From the NCBI GenBank assembly GCA_030142905.1, contig JASJOG010000002.1, positions 6,928,501 to 6,992,500 of the forward strand: a DNA stretch of 64,000 nt, read 5' to 3'. Source of the stretch: Heliopora coerulea. Taxonomy: Eukaryota; Cnidaria; Anthozoa; Scleralcyonacea; Helioporidae. Positions within the stretch are counted from its first letter, which is position 1. Each line of letters starts with the position of its first letter. Shown piece by piece: positions 11,765 through 22,896 of this stretch. The position numbers were made by a program, and so were the translations under genes. The notes beneath the pieces are model-generated. The model was not told the DNA's origin. It did not search any database and was given only the letters and a program-made list of their open reading frames with translations.

Positions 11765-11768
11765 TTAA

Positions 11769-12830
11769 TAGGAATGATTAATCGTGACTGTAAACAAGAC
11801 AATTCAAAGTCAGTATCCTGCAGTTTTGCAAATGATTTGACCAGTAAATTGGCACAAGGTTTTTATATAGCGAAGAACATGGACAACAAACAGGAACAGA
11901 ATTTAGGTTTCCGCATTACCATTGCATTTTATTAATTTATATTCGTGGAGACATGAAAACAACGCCGAAATGGACAATGTCTGTGAGACAAACCTAAAAT
12001 AACCATAACGCATCTAGACAGTTGGATGAAATGGTTGTTAAATTAAAAGAAAAAATTGTACTATTAAAAAAAAGGGTAACACAACTTAAACGCCGTTTGG
12101 AAAAGCTCTCCTTACTAAGGAAAGTGATAAGAGTGAAATAAGAATTATGTTGGAGAGATGTTGAACCTTCGAGAAGAAGTCGAACTATTCATGGATGATT
12201 TAAGTGCACACTGAACGTGTTAAGGAATAACACAGAAAGTCAGAGGAAGAATATGAAGGAATTAGGCACCTTGTAAAAGGACATTCAGATCATAGAACGT
12301 CACTTTTCAACAATGGGGCAACTAGAGAAGGGTAGACATCAAAAAGCAGTTATTCAACAATTGCTTCAAATTTTTCAGTAATTTCAAGGAAGCAACTTGG
12401 GCTTGAACGAGATCCTGGTGGCTTGCAGTTCGGTAGTGGGATCTCGATTTTTGATCGTCATCTGATCTAGGAATGTTTTAGGGAATATACATGAGTGGTG
12501 GCTGAAAGACCATGACAAATGGCCAAGGTTGGAACACTACCAACCATGTGAGGGATGTTTAAAGTAAAATGACCAGGTAGACAGTACAAATAGGAAAGCC
12601 ACTTCGTTACCAGTTGATGAGCAGAATATATCAACGAAGGAAAAAACAAATGATGCACAAGATCTCAAAAAATGGAAACGTTATCCAACACTGTTTTCTT
12701 GTCAGACGAGATTGGCTCGCATCCACACCAGGAAGAGTAGAATATGAACAACTTGCAACGTGGTGGTTTGAGAAAGATAACTATTATCGAGTTGCAACCA
12801 GAAGAAATCGAAGATGCCCAAGATGTAGTC
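11769..12830. other. Degraded coding-like region, unrecognised
   Basis: A 36-codon frame at 12,031-12,141 (+) begins MVVKLKEKIVLLKKRVTQL, a strongly coiled-coil composition. Further on (12,540-12,830) a frame reads TSLPVDEQNISTKEK and then continues out of frame. This looks like a decayed element protein, but I cannot name the family. Confidence 0.3.
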
Positions 12831-13570
12831 CAGTGTCGGCCTTAGGGGTGTGCGAACCGTGCGGTCGCACAGGGCCCGCAAATTGGGAGGGGTCCGAAAA
12901 TGTTTTAAAGTGAAAAAAATTTGAGTGTACCCTTTGGAATGCTACAACAGGAAATAAAATTACTGGTATCCAGTAATTTTATTATGTGTATCCACTTTGG
13001 AGCTCCACAAGATCTAGGGCCCTGTATGTTCCTCCAGCCTCATTAACTATTCCTCTTAAAAGATACAATTTTCAGAGCTTATTCAGGATCTATTCCGGGC
13101 CTTCTACTCTCAATACAGAATACTTCTTTTGGGGCCAGGAAATATGTATGGGGTCCCTTTTTCTAACACCAGGGGCCCCTTCAGAACCATACTTTTCAAT
13201 GTTTTTATTGTGTTTAACTTAAACCTTAAACCAGCAATTTGGGAGCCTGAGACTCAGTGACGTACAGTGTTTTAGGCGACATCTGTGACTTTTGTCACGA
13301 CGCAAGCATAAATGCTCGAACGGCCACAAAATTCATGGAAAATAAAATTCTGCGCTACGTCTATCAAACTTATCCCCCAAACATTGATGATTCTCCATGA
13401 AAATCTTGAACCCTTCCACCGAGTGAGCTGATACTTACTAGATCGAATCCGATCTCTATTGACTACTATCCTGTTTTATTAGTATTATTATTATATTTCT
13501 ATGTCATTATACATTTTGTTCCTGCAGTACTGAAGTCATCCCATGACCTTGTGGCACTTGTGTGTAGTGC

Positions 13571-14062
13571 TTATGTAATGGAGAGTGTTCTTCTCAAGAT
13601 ATGGGCACTTCCCAAAAGAACGATCTTCTGCACCATTTCTACACTGACACTTCCCGGAATTTGGTTGATGTATTTCCCCACACCTTTCGTAATGAGACCT
13701 AACGCCCCCACTGCAACTGGAATTGTGCTTGTCTTCATTTTCTACATCTTTGTAACTTCCATTTCAAGGTCCTTATACTTTGATAATTTCTCCATTTGTT
13801 TAATTGAAACATTTCTTTCTGATGGTACTGCCATGTCAATCATGAGGCAGTTGTTAGCCTTCTTGTCCTTCACAATGATATCTGGTCTATTGGAATTAAT
13901 CTCCTTATCTGTGTTGACTGGCATGTTCCATAGTATTGTGGCACTTTCATTTTCAGTCACTGTTTCTGGTGTATGATCATACCAGTTACCTGCAGCTGAA
14001 AGATGGTAGTACTGACAGATTTTTCAATGCAGGTATGCTGCTGCTCTGTCATGTCTTTGAAT
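13571..14062 (-). pseudogene. LINE polyprotein C-terminus with PD-(D/E)XK-like endonuclease signature
   Basis: On the - strand the frame reads QRHDRAAAYLH, then NWYDHTPETV, then NSNRPDIIVKDKK followed by CLMIDMAVPSERNV, then IPVAVGALGLITKGV and MVQKIVLLGSAHILRR before a stop at 13,571-13,573. At least two stops interrupt it. The RPDI...CLMIDMAVP spacing matches the PD-(D/E)XK nuclease core at the C-terminus of restriction-like-endonuclease LINEs (R2/NeSL-type). The reverse transcriptase part is missing, so only the 3' end survives. No reading on the + strand is credible, although that strand is open. Confidence 0.65.
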
Positions 14063-14076
14063 ATACTCTGTCTTGG

Positions 14077-14089
14077 CATTATTATTATA

Positions 14090-14123
<34 letters not shown>
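14077..14123. repeat. (ATT)n microsatellite
   Basis: About 15 units of ATT/TTA between the two LINE fragments. Such runs often mark LINE 3' ends. Confidence 0.9.
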
Positions 14124-14124
<1 letters not shown>

Positions 14125-14274
14125 AACTATATTTATACAGGATTTAAACCTTATCAGTATTAACAAATACTGCTATCAACAAAGGTCCTGTAGCTAATTA
14201 ACCATATATAATAACATACATAAAAGTAAATAAAAATAAAACATACACTTAAACTAAAATAGAATCAAAGGACT

Positions 14275-15458
14275 AATCCATTTCATCTAAGAATTGTTTA
14301 AGATCCCTTTTAAAAAGTATAATCGAGTTCATTTGACGAATATGCAATGGTAATTTATTAAAAACCAAAGCTCCTAGGTAATAAAAACCTTTCCTAGCTG
14401 ATTCTAGCTTAATTTTTGGTAAGACCAGACTGCTACGATTATTTCGGGTAATTTGTTGATGATTAGTCATTTAAAAATATGCTTTAAATGGTTCACACGA
14501 AAGACCATTTAAGGACTTGAAAACCAAAACAGACGTGTTAAAAATACTTGTAGAGCCAAAGTTACGCATTTTAAATTCAGCCTTGTCATAATTTAGACCA
14601 TTTAATATTATTTTCCTTGCTAGACTTTCCAAATTACGAAACTTTGCTTACCACGATTCAGAAAGTTCTACATTAATGGAACAATCATGGACTGATAAAT
14701 CACATGAGCAGAATATACTGTCAAAGAAGGTCTTATCTTTTCAAGCATTTTCAGTTTTCCCGATTTCTTCTTAACAGTCCAATGTAGATGCTGACTAAAA
14801 CTGAGAGTTGGATCTAGTTTTACACCAAGATATACATACTACGAAGTACATCCAATTGCATTACCACCAATATGGATACACAAAGACGAGTTTTCTAGCT
14901 TTGCAAGGCGTTTTGCTGTACCAAAAACTATTGATTCCGTCTTATCTTTTTTGAGGTTGATTACCAACTGATTTCTCTGGAACCACAAAGCAACCCCATC
15001 CATATCCTCAACCATAACCGCTTCGATACCTCTAATATCCTTATGAGAAAAATATAAGATGGTGTCATCCGCATACATGATAATATTGGAGTGTTTTACA
15101 ACTTTTTAGAGATCATCTATATATATCAAGAACAACAGGGGCCCCAATATGGAGCCTTGAGGAACAACGTAACAAACGGGATGGTTATCTGACCTATGGT
15201 TATCATAGACCACGACTTGTTATCGATTAAATAAATAATCTGTAAACCAGTTTAGCTGATTTTCAAAAACACCAAGCATCTTTATCTTCTGAATTAAGAC
15301 AGCATGATCGACCATGTCGAATGCCTTGCATAGATCGATAAAAACTGCCCCTGTGAGTTTTCCACAGTCCATTGATTTCCTAATATGGCCGTGGTCAAAT
15401 CTTATACTTGGATTTGTAATAATCTTGGCTATTGATTTTCCGGGCGGAAAGCGTAATC
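14275..15458 (-). pseudogene. 5'-truncated non-LTR reverse transcriptase (LINE)
   Basis: One decayed frame on the - strand shows reverse transcriptase motifs in order: AVFIDLCKAFDMVDH (catalytic Asp, motif A), VPQGSILGPLLFLIYI (motif B), IMYADDTILYFS (YADD, motif C), then WFQRNQLVINLKKDK and YLGVKLDP (motifs D/E), ending with ARKGFYYLGALVFNKLP near 14,400. Several in-frame stops (for example after DYLFNR and after IYIDDL) show it is dead. No endonuclease or 5' ORF is present. The break at 15,458 is the boundary of the Penelope element next door. A CR1/L2-like or related LINE clade is likely; I cannot resolve it further. Confidence 0.85.
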
Positions 15459-15546
15459 GTAATAAAAAGATCAGAGCCCAGCTCAGAATTCTAAAGTGTA
15501 TCGCCATAATGAAATAGGCAAGTCAAAAAGTTTTATAACATGTTTA

Positions 15547-15579
15547 CTGACGTTTCGTTGCCTCGTGCAACATCTTCAG
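15547..15579 (-). ncRNA. Hammerhead-like motif in left Penelope arm
   Basis: On the - strand: CTGAAGA, then a GTTGC/GCAAC hairpin with loop ACGAG, then GAAACGTC. These are the core boxes and stem II of a hammerhead ribozyme, with one extra T before stem II. I could not draw a convincing stem I. Confidence 0.5.
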
Positions 15580-15778
15580 AGTGTAGGTTTACAGGGATGA
15601 GAAAAAAAACTATATATATATGAATCTATAATTGCATATTGGAATAATTAGACGGCTAACCAATAGAAAACTGGGAGACGTGACAGGAAGTGACATGCAT
15701 ACGGAAGAGGAAAGCATTAGAATAGAGAAAGAGGTGTGGAAGAGATAACAGCTCAAGAGACTCACAAGAGACTCACAG

Positions 15779-16648
15779 CATCCGAATATTACGTTTACTA
15801 GTGAGTTAGAAATTGATTCTACACTTCCTTTTTTGGACACTTTGATTGATCGTTCTGATAGTTTTTCCACTTCGGTTTATCGGAAACCTACTTTTACCGG
15901 TTTGTTCACAAGTTTTGATAGTTTTATTCCGTTATCGTATAAGCGTGGTCTCGTCTATACTCTACTTGATCGCTACTTCAAAATATGCTCTTCCTTTCAC
16001 CACTTTCACGCTGAAGTTCTTAAACTTAAGAAATTCTTGCTTAGGAATGGTTATCCTGAAATTTTTCTTGATCGCTGTATCCGTCTTTTTCTTGATCGTC
16101 TGTTTTGTCCCCCCACAAAAGATTCTGACTCTCCTCCGAAAAATATCATCTATTTTAAGCTTCCTTTTACAGGATCACATGCTTTACAGATCCGAACACA
16201 GGTCTCTAAACTATGTTTATCTGCTTTCCCACAAGTTACTTTGCGTTTTATTTTTCAATCTGGAAGACGGTTGTCTGGTTTCTTCCCTTTCAAGGACCGG
16301 ACCCCCATGTTAATGAGATCGCGTGTTGTCTGCAAATATACGTGTCAATGCTGTGGAGCGTTGTATTTGGGCCAAACAAGGCGCCACGTACACACGCGTA
16401 TCTCAGAACACATGGGGGTTTCGCCTTTGACGGGTAAGAAACGAGCAACCACTTCATTTCCTACTTCCAGTATCCAGGCTCATACTCGCCAGACCAATCA
16501 CGCCATTTCTCCCAACGACTTTTCCATTATTTCTTCCTGCAGGTCTTCCTCTAAATTTGAACTCCTCATTCGTGAGAGTTTACTTATTTCCAAATACAAA
16601 CCGTCTCTCAACGAAAATATCTCTTCCACACCTCTTTCTCTATTCTAA
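15779..16648 (+). CDS. Penelope-like reverse transcriptase, C-terminal part with GIY-YIG endonuclease
   Basis: The open frame enters at about 15,779 (HPNITFTSELEIDSTLPF) and ends at the TAA at 16,646-16,648, about 289 codons without a stop. Visible: LPFLDTLIDRSDSFSTSVYR (thumb region after the reverse transcriptase core), a linker, then CKYTCQCCGALYLGQTRR followed by RISEHM, the GIY-YIG nuclease with its Cys-rich lead. It ends ESLLISKYKPSLNEN. The palm motifs of the reverse transcriptase are absent, so the copy is 5'-truncated (typical for target-primed insertions) and not autonomous. No real ATG start is needed or evident. Confidence 0.85.
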   Translation, partial: HPNITFTSELEIDSTLPFLDTLIDRSDSFSTSVYRKPTFTGLFTSFDSFIPLSYKRGLVYTLLDRYFKICSSFHHFHAEVLKLKKFLLRNGYPEIFLDRCIRLFLDRLFCPPTKDSDSPPKNIIYFKLPFTGSHALQIRTQVSKLCLSAFPQVTLRFIFQSGRRLSGFFPFKDRTPMLMRSRVVCKYTCQCCGALYLGQTRRHVHTRISEHMGVSPLTGKKRATTSFPTSSIQAHTRQTNHAISPNDFSIISSCRSSSKFELLIRESLLISKYKPSLNENISSTPLSLF

Positions 16649-16783
16649 TGCTTTCCTCTTCCGTATGCATGTCACTTCCTGTCACGTCTCCCAGTTTTCT
16701 ATTGGTTAGCCGTTTAATTATTCCAATATGCAATTATAGATTCATATATATAGTTTTTTTTCTCATCCCTGTAAACCTACACT

Positions 16784-16816
16784 CTGAAGATGTTGCACGA
16801 GGCAACGAAACGTCAG
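16784..16816 (+). ncRNA. Hammerhead-like motif in right Penelope arm
   Basis: Inverted copy of the motif at 15,547-15,579, with the same core CTGAAGA, stem GTTGC/GCAAC and GAAACGTC. Confidence 0.5.
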
Positions 16817-17117
16817 TAAACATGTTATAAAACTTTTTGACTTGCCTATTTCATTATGGCGATACACTTTAGAATTCTGAGCTGGGCTCTGATCTTTTTA
16901 TTACTTGGATTTGTGTTGCTGGTGTTATCCGCAGTTATCAGAATCAGATGTGTTCTACTTTCAGAGTGTATAAATACAGTACAATGTACACATAAGGAAT
17001 TTACTTATCTCTTACCTTGTTCATTTTATTTGTGTAGTAGCTACATTTTTATTTTCTTCTCTGCCTTTTAAAACAGTAGATAGATTTTAATGAAATGATT
17101 TTCGTACTTATATATAC

Positions 17118-17214
17118 CTGCAACTGGTTTATGTTTGTTTTTATTAAATCTAGTGAAGTCTTTTCGGCTGCAACTGGTTTATGTTTGTTTTTATTAAATC
17201 TAGTGAAGTCTTTT
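17118..17214. repeat. 50-bp tandem duplication
   Basis: A unit starting GCAACTGGTTTATGTTTG occurs twice with a 50-bp period (from 17,120 and 17,170), identical over at least 45 bp. A recent duplication. Confidence 0.9.
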
Positions 17215-17565
17215 ATGTTTTAGTATTCTTACATTACAATTGCCAAATATTCATTTGTAGTTGATCAATTTGTTTCCCTTTTTGTATATTTACAAACTTT
17301 ATTTGTGTATTAACTTTTGTTGAAACCTCTTATGATACTTTAAATATTTGATAATAACAAAGTAATAACAAGTAGTAATAATAGTAAAGGCTGTTGACCT
17401 GTTGGTATTCTGTTACAGGTGCACTCGGATAGTTAAATTTTACTTGTTAACAATGCACTAAAATAAAATAATTAGAATGGAAAAACAATTTGACTTGTGT
17501 TATGGGGGGAGGGGGGCGTACAGTATATTTGGCATACGGCCCGAAATATCCTTAGGCCGGCGCTG

Positions 17566-18129
17566 TGTAGTCATAAGAGGCACAGAAAAAGGCTTATCCG
17601 GAAGATAAAAAAAACCCCATACTAATAGACGGCCTTCTGTACGAACAGTTCATTAATCAAATTAAGCCCAAGAATGAATGAGAATCGATTCGTGCTACAC
17701 GACAGTCGTCTGAAGTTTGCTAGATATTTAATCTTTGATACAAATTCCCTATAATCTTCCGCTTGGAAACTAGGTTACGAAGCTCGTCGTGAAACACTGT
17801 CATGAATTGGCCAACCTCTTCGGAGAAACCCATGTCAACCTATAGATATGGCAAACTAGGTTTCTGGATTGTAGCAGCCAGAGAAGTGTGGGAGAAACTT
17901 AAGGCAAGCAGCGAAAGGAAAAGTAGGAAAAAAAGGCCTGGGGAAATGTCAGGCTTTGATTCAGGTTTCGACCGGTCATCAGTCGATTTTGCGGTCAAAT
18001 TTGTTACCGAACGAACGTCAGAACCGGAACACAGAAAGAGATGGGTGCGCGTATTTAACCTGCCTGAAGTCTACACGTAGAAGTGGCCTGGAGTGTAGAT
18101 TATGGTGATGCTTTTCGAGGCGATGCACT
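17566..18129. other. no gene recognised
   Basis: A 92-codon frame at 17,802-18,080 (+) has no recognisable motif and no supporting splice sites. Confidence 0.35.
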
Positions 18130-19151
18130 CACTGATCTCTAGAGAAGACTGAATCCAGCAACCCCAGTGAATTCAATTTCCATATCTGGAATGCTAACTC
18201 CCAGTAATTTGTTCGGGCAAAAAGTGAAGCCAAGATGGCCGCCCATGGAGGGAATTTTTGGACGTCAGTTTCAGTCCTCTTCGCGGTCTAGTACGTCCAG
18301 TCCAGTCCTTTACACGACTTTAATCTTCAGTTTTTGTTTGGTTCGGCTTCGAAAACATTCACAACCATGGAAAAAGTGCACAGACGAAATATCACTGGAC
18401 CAATTTTACATATTCGAGTATTTAAAAGGATTCGTTATTGCCGTGTGGCCTAATAACTGTCCTAAATTGTCTAAAGATGGTAAACTGACGTTAACAAAAA
18501 GACATACACTTAGTACTTTCTTCAGGTAATTTTTCGGAACTATTTTGTCAGGTTTCTCGTCAGTTTGGTGATTTATTTTCGTCAAAATATATAACCCGTA
18601 ACTCCGTTTGATTTTGTCGAAATACATTTAAAATTCTTAAACTCATTTCTATCTTTTAAAGACGTTTTTTGTGTATTTTCAATAAGGAAAATTTACAGAA
18701 AATGTAAAAAGTCACGTGGGAGACTAAAACTGATGCACAAGCCTGCGTAGGGGACTAAAACTGACGTACAAAATTGCCCTCCATAGGCAGCCATCTTGAC
18801 TTCACTTTTCATTGGCCAGTTAGCATTCCAGATATGGAAATCGTGTTCTCTGAGCAACCCATGTTCAGAAAATGAAGCCGGAAGTGGATTGCGGCGGCCA
18901 TTGCTAAGGGACCAACTGTGCGACTTCTGCATGGTCAGTGTAGGGTTTCTGTTGATAAAGCTGTCTTTCGACCTGCGGAGTCGTTCCATTTTTCCATACA
19001 GAGGATCAGGAAACATTTTTGAAAGTGCTGGGCAAATAGATTCACAACGACTTTGGTCCCTTAGTGATGGCGAGGCTCAAATTTCGCTGGCTTCATTTTC
19101 TGGGCCTTTCAAACAATAGGATGCTCGATCCAGTCTTCTCTAGAGATCAGT
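18130..19151. repeat. ~1-kb DNA element with TIR CACTGATCTCTAGAGAAGAC and internal inverted arms
   Basis: Both ends share CACTGATCTCTAGAGAAGAC in inverted orientation (18,130 on; complement ending 19,151). A second inverted pair lies inside (about 18,168-18,270 and 18,722-18,842): TTTCCATATCTGGAATGCTA on the left and TAGCATTCCAGATATGGAAA on the right, continuing through AAGATGGC. ORFs here read through the repeat arms and are not credible genes. Confidence 0.75.
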
Positions 19152-19574
19152 GGATGGACTATTGTGCTTCAAACCGATCTTCCAAGAGGACGTTGGCTTC
19201 CAGGTAATGTTGTGGGGAATTTTCCCGGGAAAGATGAACAAATCTGCCAAGTGAATGTCCAGTGTGGACAAGAGACAAACTCAATTGGACAACCTCAAAC
19301 TGTTAAAGATTGAAGATCGACAAAGTTAGCATGTAGCACAATGCCGTCATGTAATTCCTCAATGTAGGGAGGGGAATGTTATGAAGAGTTCATTTATAAC
19401 GGCTGATATTTTGTTAAAACTAATCCCTTGGCGGAAGTAAGTTAACAGTAAGGGTGAGACAATGACAACTGAATTGGGTTTGTCGACTGCTGATATGGCT
19501 TGATTATAGGAGACAAGACGTGAAATAAAAAAGGGATAAAAAAGGGATTGGATTGTCAGAGAACTTCTCGCTGT

Positions 19575-19776
19575 CTTAAGGGCTGTTTACACTTGCAAAT
19601 TTCGAAGTTGCGATTGGCATCCTGGTTTATGCAATAGACCATTGACAGTCTATCCAGTAAGATATCCGCTTACGATTCGCTGCTATTTCTCCTCCTTGCT
19701 CACATCAGTTTAATACATACTCCAGGATGTCAATCGCTTGGCACAAAATTGCACGTGTAAACAACCCTTTAGTTAA
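19575..19776. repeat. ~200-bp MITE, TIR GGGCTGTTTACAC (copy 2)
   Basis: CTTAAGGGCTGTTTACACTTG on the left (19,575 on) is mirrored by CACGTGTAAACAACCCTTTAG near 19,753-19,773. Same family as 10,714-10,904. Confidence 0.7.
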
Positions 19777-21117
19777 GCTCAAAACGTACATCGTGGGAAC
19801 AAATAGCAAAAGCGTTTATGTGTCTTTGTATGGAAGACTAAACCTGTGGAGGGGAAACTTCACCCTTGGTCGACCTACTAGACAATCCCAAGGAACATTC
19901 CAAGGTCACCTCTGACTTCTCAGTTTTCTGAGAACGTTTGAAACACATATTTCCCTCATTAATCATACAATAGGAAAATTTCGTCTTTGTCGACTAAATT
20001 TACCACATGAATAACATGAAAGGAATTTGGGAGACAAAGAAGTCCTTTATGTTAAAATTTCCGTCATGAATAACATGAGGGAAAATTAAATGACAAAGAA
20101 GCTTTTCTAATAGAGACAAATGCCGTGTAGGGAATTCAAAGGAATGAACCCTAGCCCTTCCTTCATAGTTCATGCTTTTCAATATTTTCCTATAGTGTTG
20201 CGAAGTGATACCATGACTAGACAGGTTTTATCATTATAAATACCCTCTTTGTCTTGGTAAGGTTTGTAAAATTCCCCGTGGCTAACGTCTATTAAACTTC
20301 TTTAAATCATCCCTCTGCTGCGGGGAAATTTAATTATGGGCTGCATGCCAGCCATATTGATGGTTTTTTGACAAAAGAACAGGGCCGCCGAGAGCCAAGA
20401 TGGGCCCAAGGGAAGGTAGTTTCGCGGGGAGCCCAAATTTTTCTGACGTCAGAAGCGGGAGAGATTTGGAACAAATTCTCACACACATTCATATTCTATG
20501 AATGGTATTTATTGATTGTTCTAAATTATTTGAATATGTCTGAAGTTAATTTATTCTATATCATTACAGAAAATTAGCGGATTAGCGTGGCACGGCCGGC
20601 AACGGGCTTCTTGCCTGGCGCGGGCCTTTAGGCAGTTGCCCCGAACTACCCCGCCACCCCCCTCTTTCGGCGCACCTGCTCATTGACCTTAGATGACACA
20701 AGAATATAACGATCTTCAATTAAGACCAATATAAACTAATGTTTTAGGTAAAGTTATAGTAAACATCTGGGTTTTCGGAACAAACAACTGGGTGAGCTGG
20801 GCACAGTATGAAGGTGGCCTTTAGTCAATGCTGGACTATATGACGTTCTTGCCTAACAGTCTCGTAACAATTCTGTCAATTTTTCGTGTCAAAGAGTCAA
20901 ACTATCAACGATAGTATGAAAATCTAGTTATAACTGTAATTTTATTAATAAAAGTGGAAATCATCTAGATATAGTTAACCCATTGCATGTACTGTTATAA
21001 GTGATACTATAACTTGGAAGAAATTGCTGGGTTGCAATCAATCCCTTGAGGATAAAACGACAAACATACTACGGCCATGTTGTAAGTATAATATCAACCA
21101 ACTTTCAGGGAGCTAGG
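19777..21117. other. Repeat-derived, no gene
   Basis: Contains a possible hAT-type end (CAGGGCCGCCGAGAGCC at about 20,382) and GC-rich words near 20,590-20,660 (GGGCCTTTAGGCAGTTGCCC). No matched pair of ends could be fixed. No gene. Confidence 0.35.
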
Positions 21118-21482
21118 TGTTGATGACATGGAGAATTTCAGCCAGGCTTTCCGATAAAATACTTAAAAAACAGAGCTAGCGATTACATGAAGAAAGTTTC
21201 AGCTGGCCTGAAACTTTAGCCCGGTTTAAGCTACCCGGGCTGAAAAATCTCATGTAATTGCAGGAAAACATTTCAGCCCTGGCTGAAAAGATGATTGACG
21301 TACGTGAGAAGATGCAAATTGCCAAAACAACGACGGCTACCGACAAATTCCTGCCTAGGTTCACTTCCGATTTCAGTTTCAGCCAGGGCTAAAGTATCTC
21401 ATGTAATCGGGGCTTTTTTCAACCCGGTCTGTCGGGCAGAATTTCGACCCGGACTGAAATTTTCTCATGTAATCATCCCCTA
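21118..21482. repeat. MITE with repeated TTTCAGCC / TCATGTAAT modules (copy 1)
   Basis: The right end CTCATGTAATCATCCCCTA and a decayed left end (GATGACATGGAGAATTTCAG) are inverted. Inside, TTTCAGCC- and TCATGTAAT-type words recur five or more times in both orientations. Copy 2 at 22,080-22,450 is about 75-80% similar by eye. Confidence 0.65.
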
Positions 21483-22079
21483 AAATGTTTTGTTTTCTCC
21501 TCGTGATTTGTTGATTAGTACTGTAAGTATAATATCAACCAAATTTCCGAGAGTTAGATAGTTTTAGTGGGTTAATGGTTAGACCGTCTGGCTAGGCTTC
21601 GAGTCCCGTGAGGCGCTCAAAGTTTTTCTGATTATCGAAGACTTAAAATTACTTTAACAGCAAGAAACCAAACAACGGCAGTTGAGCTATGACATACATT
21701 CATTGGACAACCGTCATTACCATGCAGATAAGGGCTCCAATTTTCACTTTATAGACACCTTATTTCGAAACACTTTCAACCCAGCTATATTGTATAGGTT
21801 AATGGGTAGTCAGGATATAGATCTCTATCCTGGAACAAAGTTTTCACCAATCTTTAATAATCACTCATTAAACTAATGAATCGCCTTCTGAACAACTAGG
21901 TTTTGACAGCCAGAATTTCTGAAAGACTATAATATATTTATTTATGTAGTTTGTTTTTCATTAGTTTCTTTGTCGGATGAATAAAAAATTCGATGTACTA
22001 CAAACTTGCTCATGTAAAACGTTCATCATAAAAGCTATCAGCCACCACCATTCATTAAACATCTCATCATTATCACTTG

Positions 22080-22450
22080 TAAGGGGCTGATTACATGAAG
22101 AATTTCAGCCTGGCCTTCTGATAAAATACTTGAAAAACGGAGCTCGCAATTACATAAAAGAGTTTCAGCCCGGTTTGAGCAAGGTTTGAGCTGCTCGGGC
22201 TAAAATGTCAGCTCGGTTGACTGGGCTGAAAAATCCCTTGCTATCGCACGAAAAAATTTCAGTCCGGGCTGAAAACATGATTGACAGGCGTGGGAAGATG
22301 CAAACTGCCAAAACAATTAAGGCTACCGAAAAATTATTGCCTGGGCTCAATTCCGATTTCAGTTTCAGCCCTGGGTGAAATATTTCATGTAATCAGGACT
22401 TTTTCAACCCGGTCTTCCGTGCTGAAATATTCTCATGTAATGAGCCCCTA
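22080..22450. repeat. MITE with repeated TTTCAGCC / TCATGTAAT modules (copy 2)
   Basis: Clear inverted ends: TAAGGGGCTGATTACATGAA on the left, and TCTCATGTAATGAGCCCCTA on the right. It shares the core GATTGACAGGCGTGGGAAGA, with changes, with copy 1. Confidence 0.75.
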
Positions 22451-22896
22451 AATATCACGAGCAAGTTTCAAATGTGGCTTTGGTAGTTCTTTAACAAAAG
22501 CCGTTATATTGAATTAGCAGTTAAACTTTAAGGATAGGAATTCAAAATCACTGAACACCGATATCATTTAGATTAATGAATTGTACATACTTTGCGTGTC
22601 TTGACTGATTTTAGAACCGAGGTAATCAGATTACAGAATTGACCAGCAAACCCCAGGACCATCCTACCGATATTCCGCCGTGGGGGTAACACACCCTAAT
22701 ACATTAGGGCCATTGGAGAGTATAGCATCGGCACTTTAAAACCATGGCCGGCGGAAGCGGTCCGGCTGGCCCAACAAGAGCCTGACCACTTCACATGCCG
22801 ATAAGCAATTCGACTTCTTAAAGAATGCGTCTTATCAGAAATCCTGTGAAGCAGACTATTGGAGATTATTTCCTTTCACTTTCACGTGGTCAAAGA

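Larger units (their letters stand above)
15460..16903 (+). mobile_element. Penelope-like element with inverted terminal arms
   Basis: Arms at 15,460-15,745 and 16,620-16,903 are near-identical inverted copies of about 285 bp. They start or end at AATAAAAAGATCAGAGCCCA and contain the TTTATAACATGTTTACTGACG region. Between them lies a GIY-YIG-type Penelope ORF. Known: Penelope elements carry LTR-like repeats that may be direct or inverted, and often include hammerhead-type motifs. The right arm overlaps the last ~30 bp of the ORF. The element sits between the LINE fragment and the right part of the hAT shell. Confidence 0.8.
12831..17565. mobile_element. hAT-like shell hosting a nest of retroelements
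   Basis: The left end CAGTGTCGGCCTTAGG (from 12,831) and the complement of the right end, CAGCGCCGGCCTAAGG (to 17,565), match at 13 of 16 positions. The flanks share TGTAGTC (12,824-12,830 and 17,566-17,572), a 7-bp, possibly 8-bp, target duplication as expected for hAT elements. No hAT transposase is seen inside; instead it holds two LINE pieces and a Penelope-like element in series. A chance pairing of two separate hAT-type MITEs is the alternative, but the shared flank argues for one element. Confidence 0.6.

Noticed and set aside
13551..13976. 141-codon frame on the + strand with hydrophobic stretches
   Set aside because: It is the antisense of the LINE endonuclease region, which reads with family motifs on the - strand.
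14003..14197. Poly-Ile frames on both strands
   Set aside because: Translations of the (ATT)n microsatellite.
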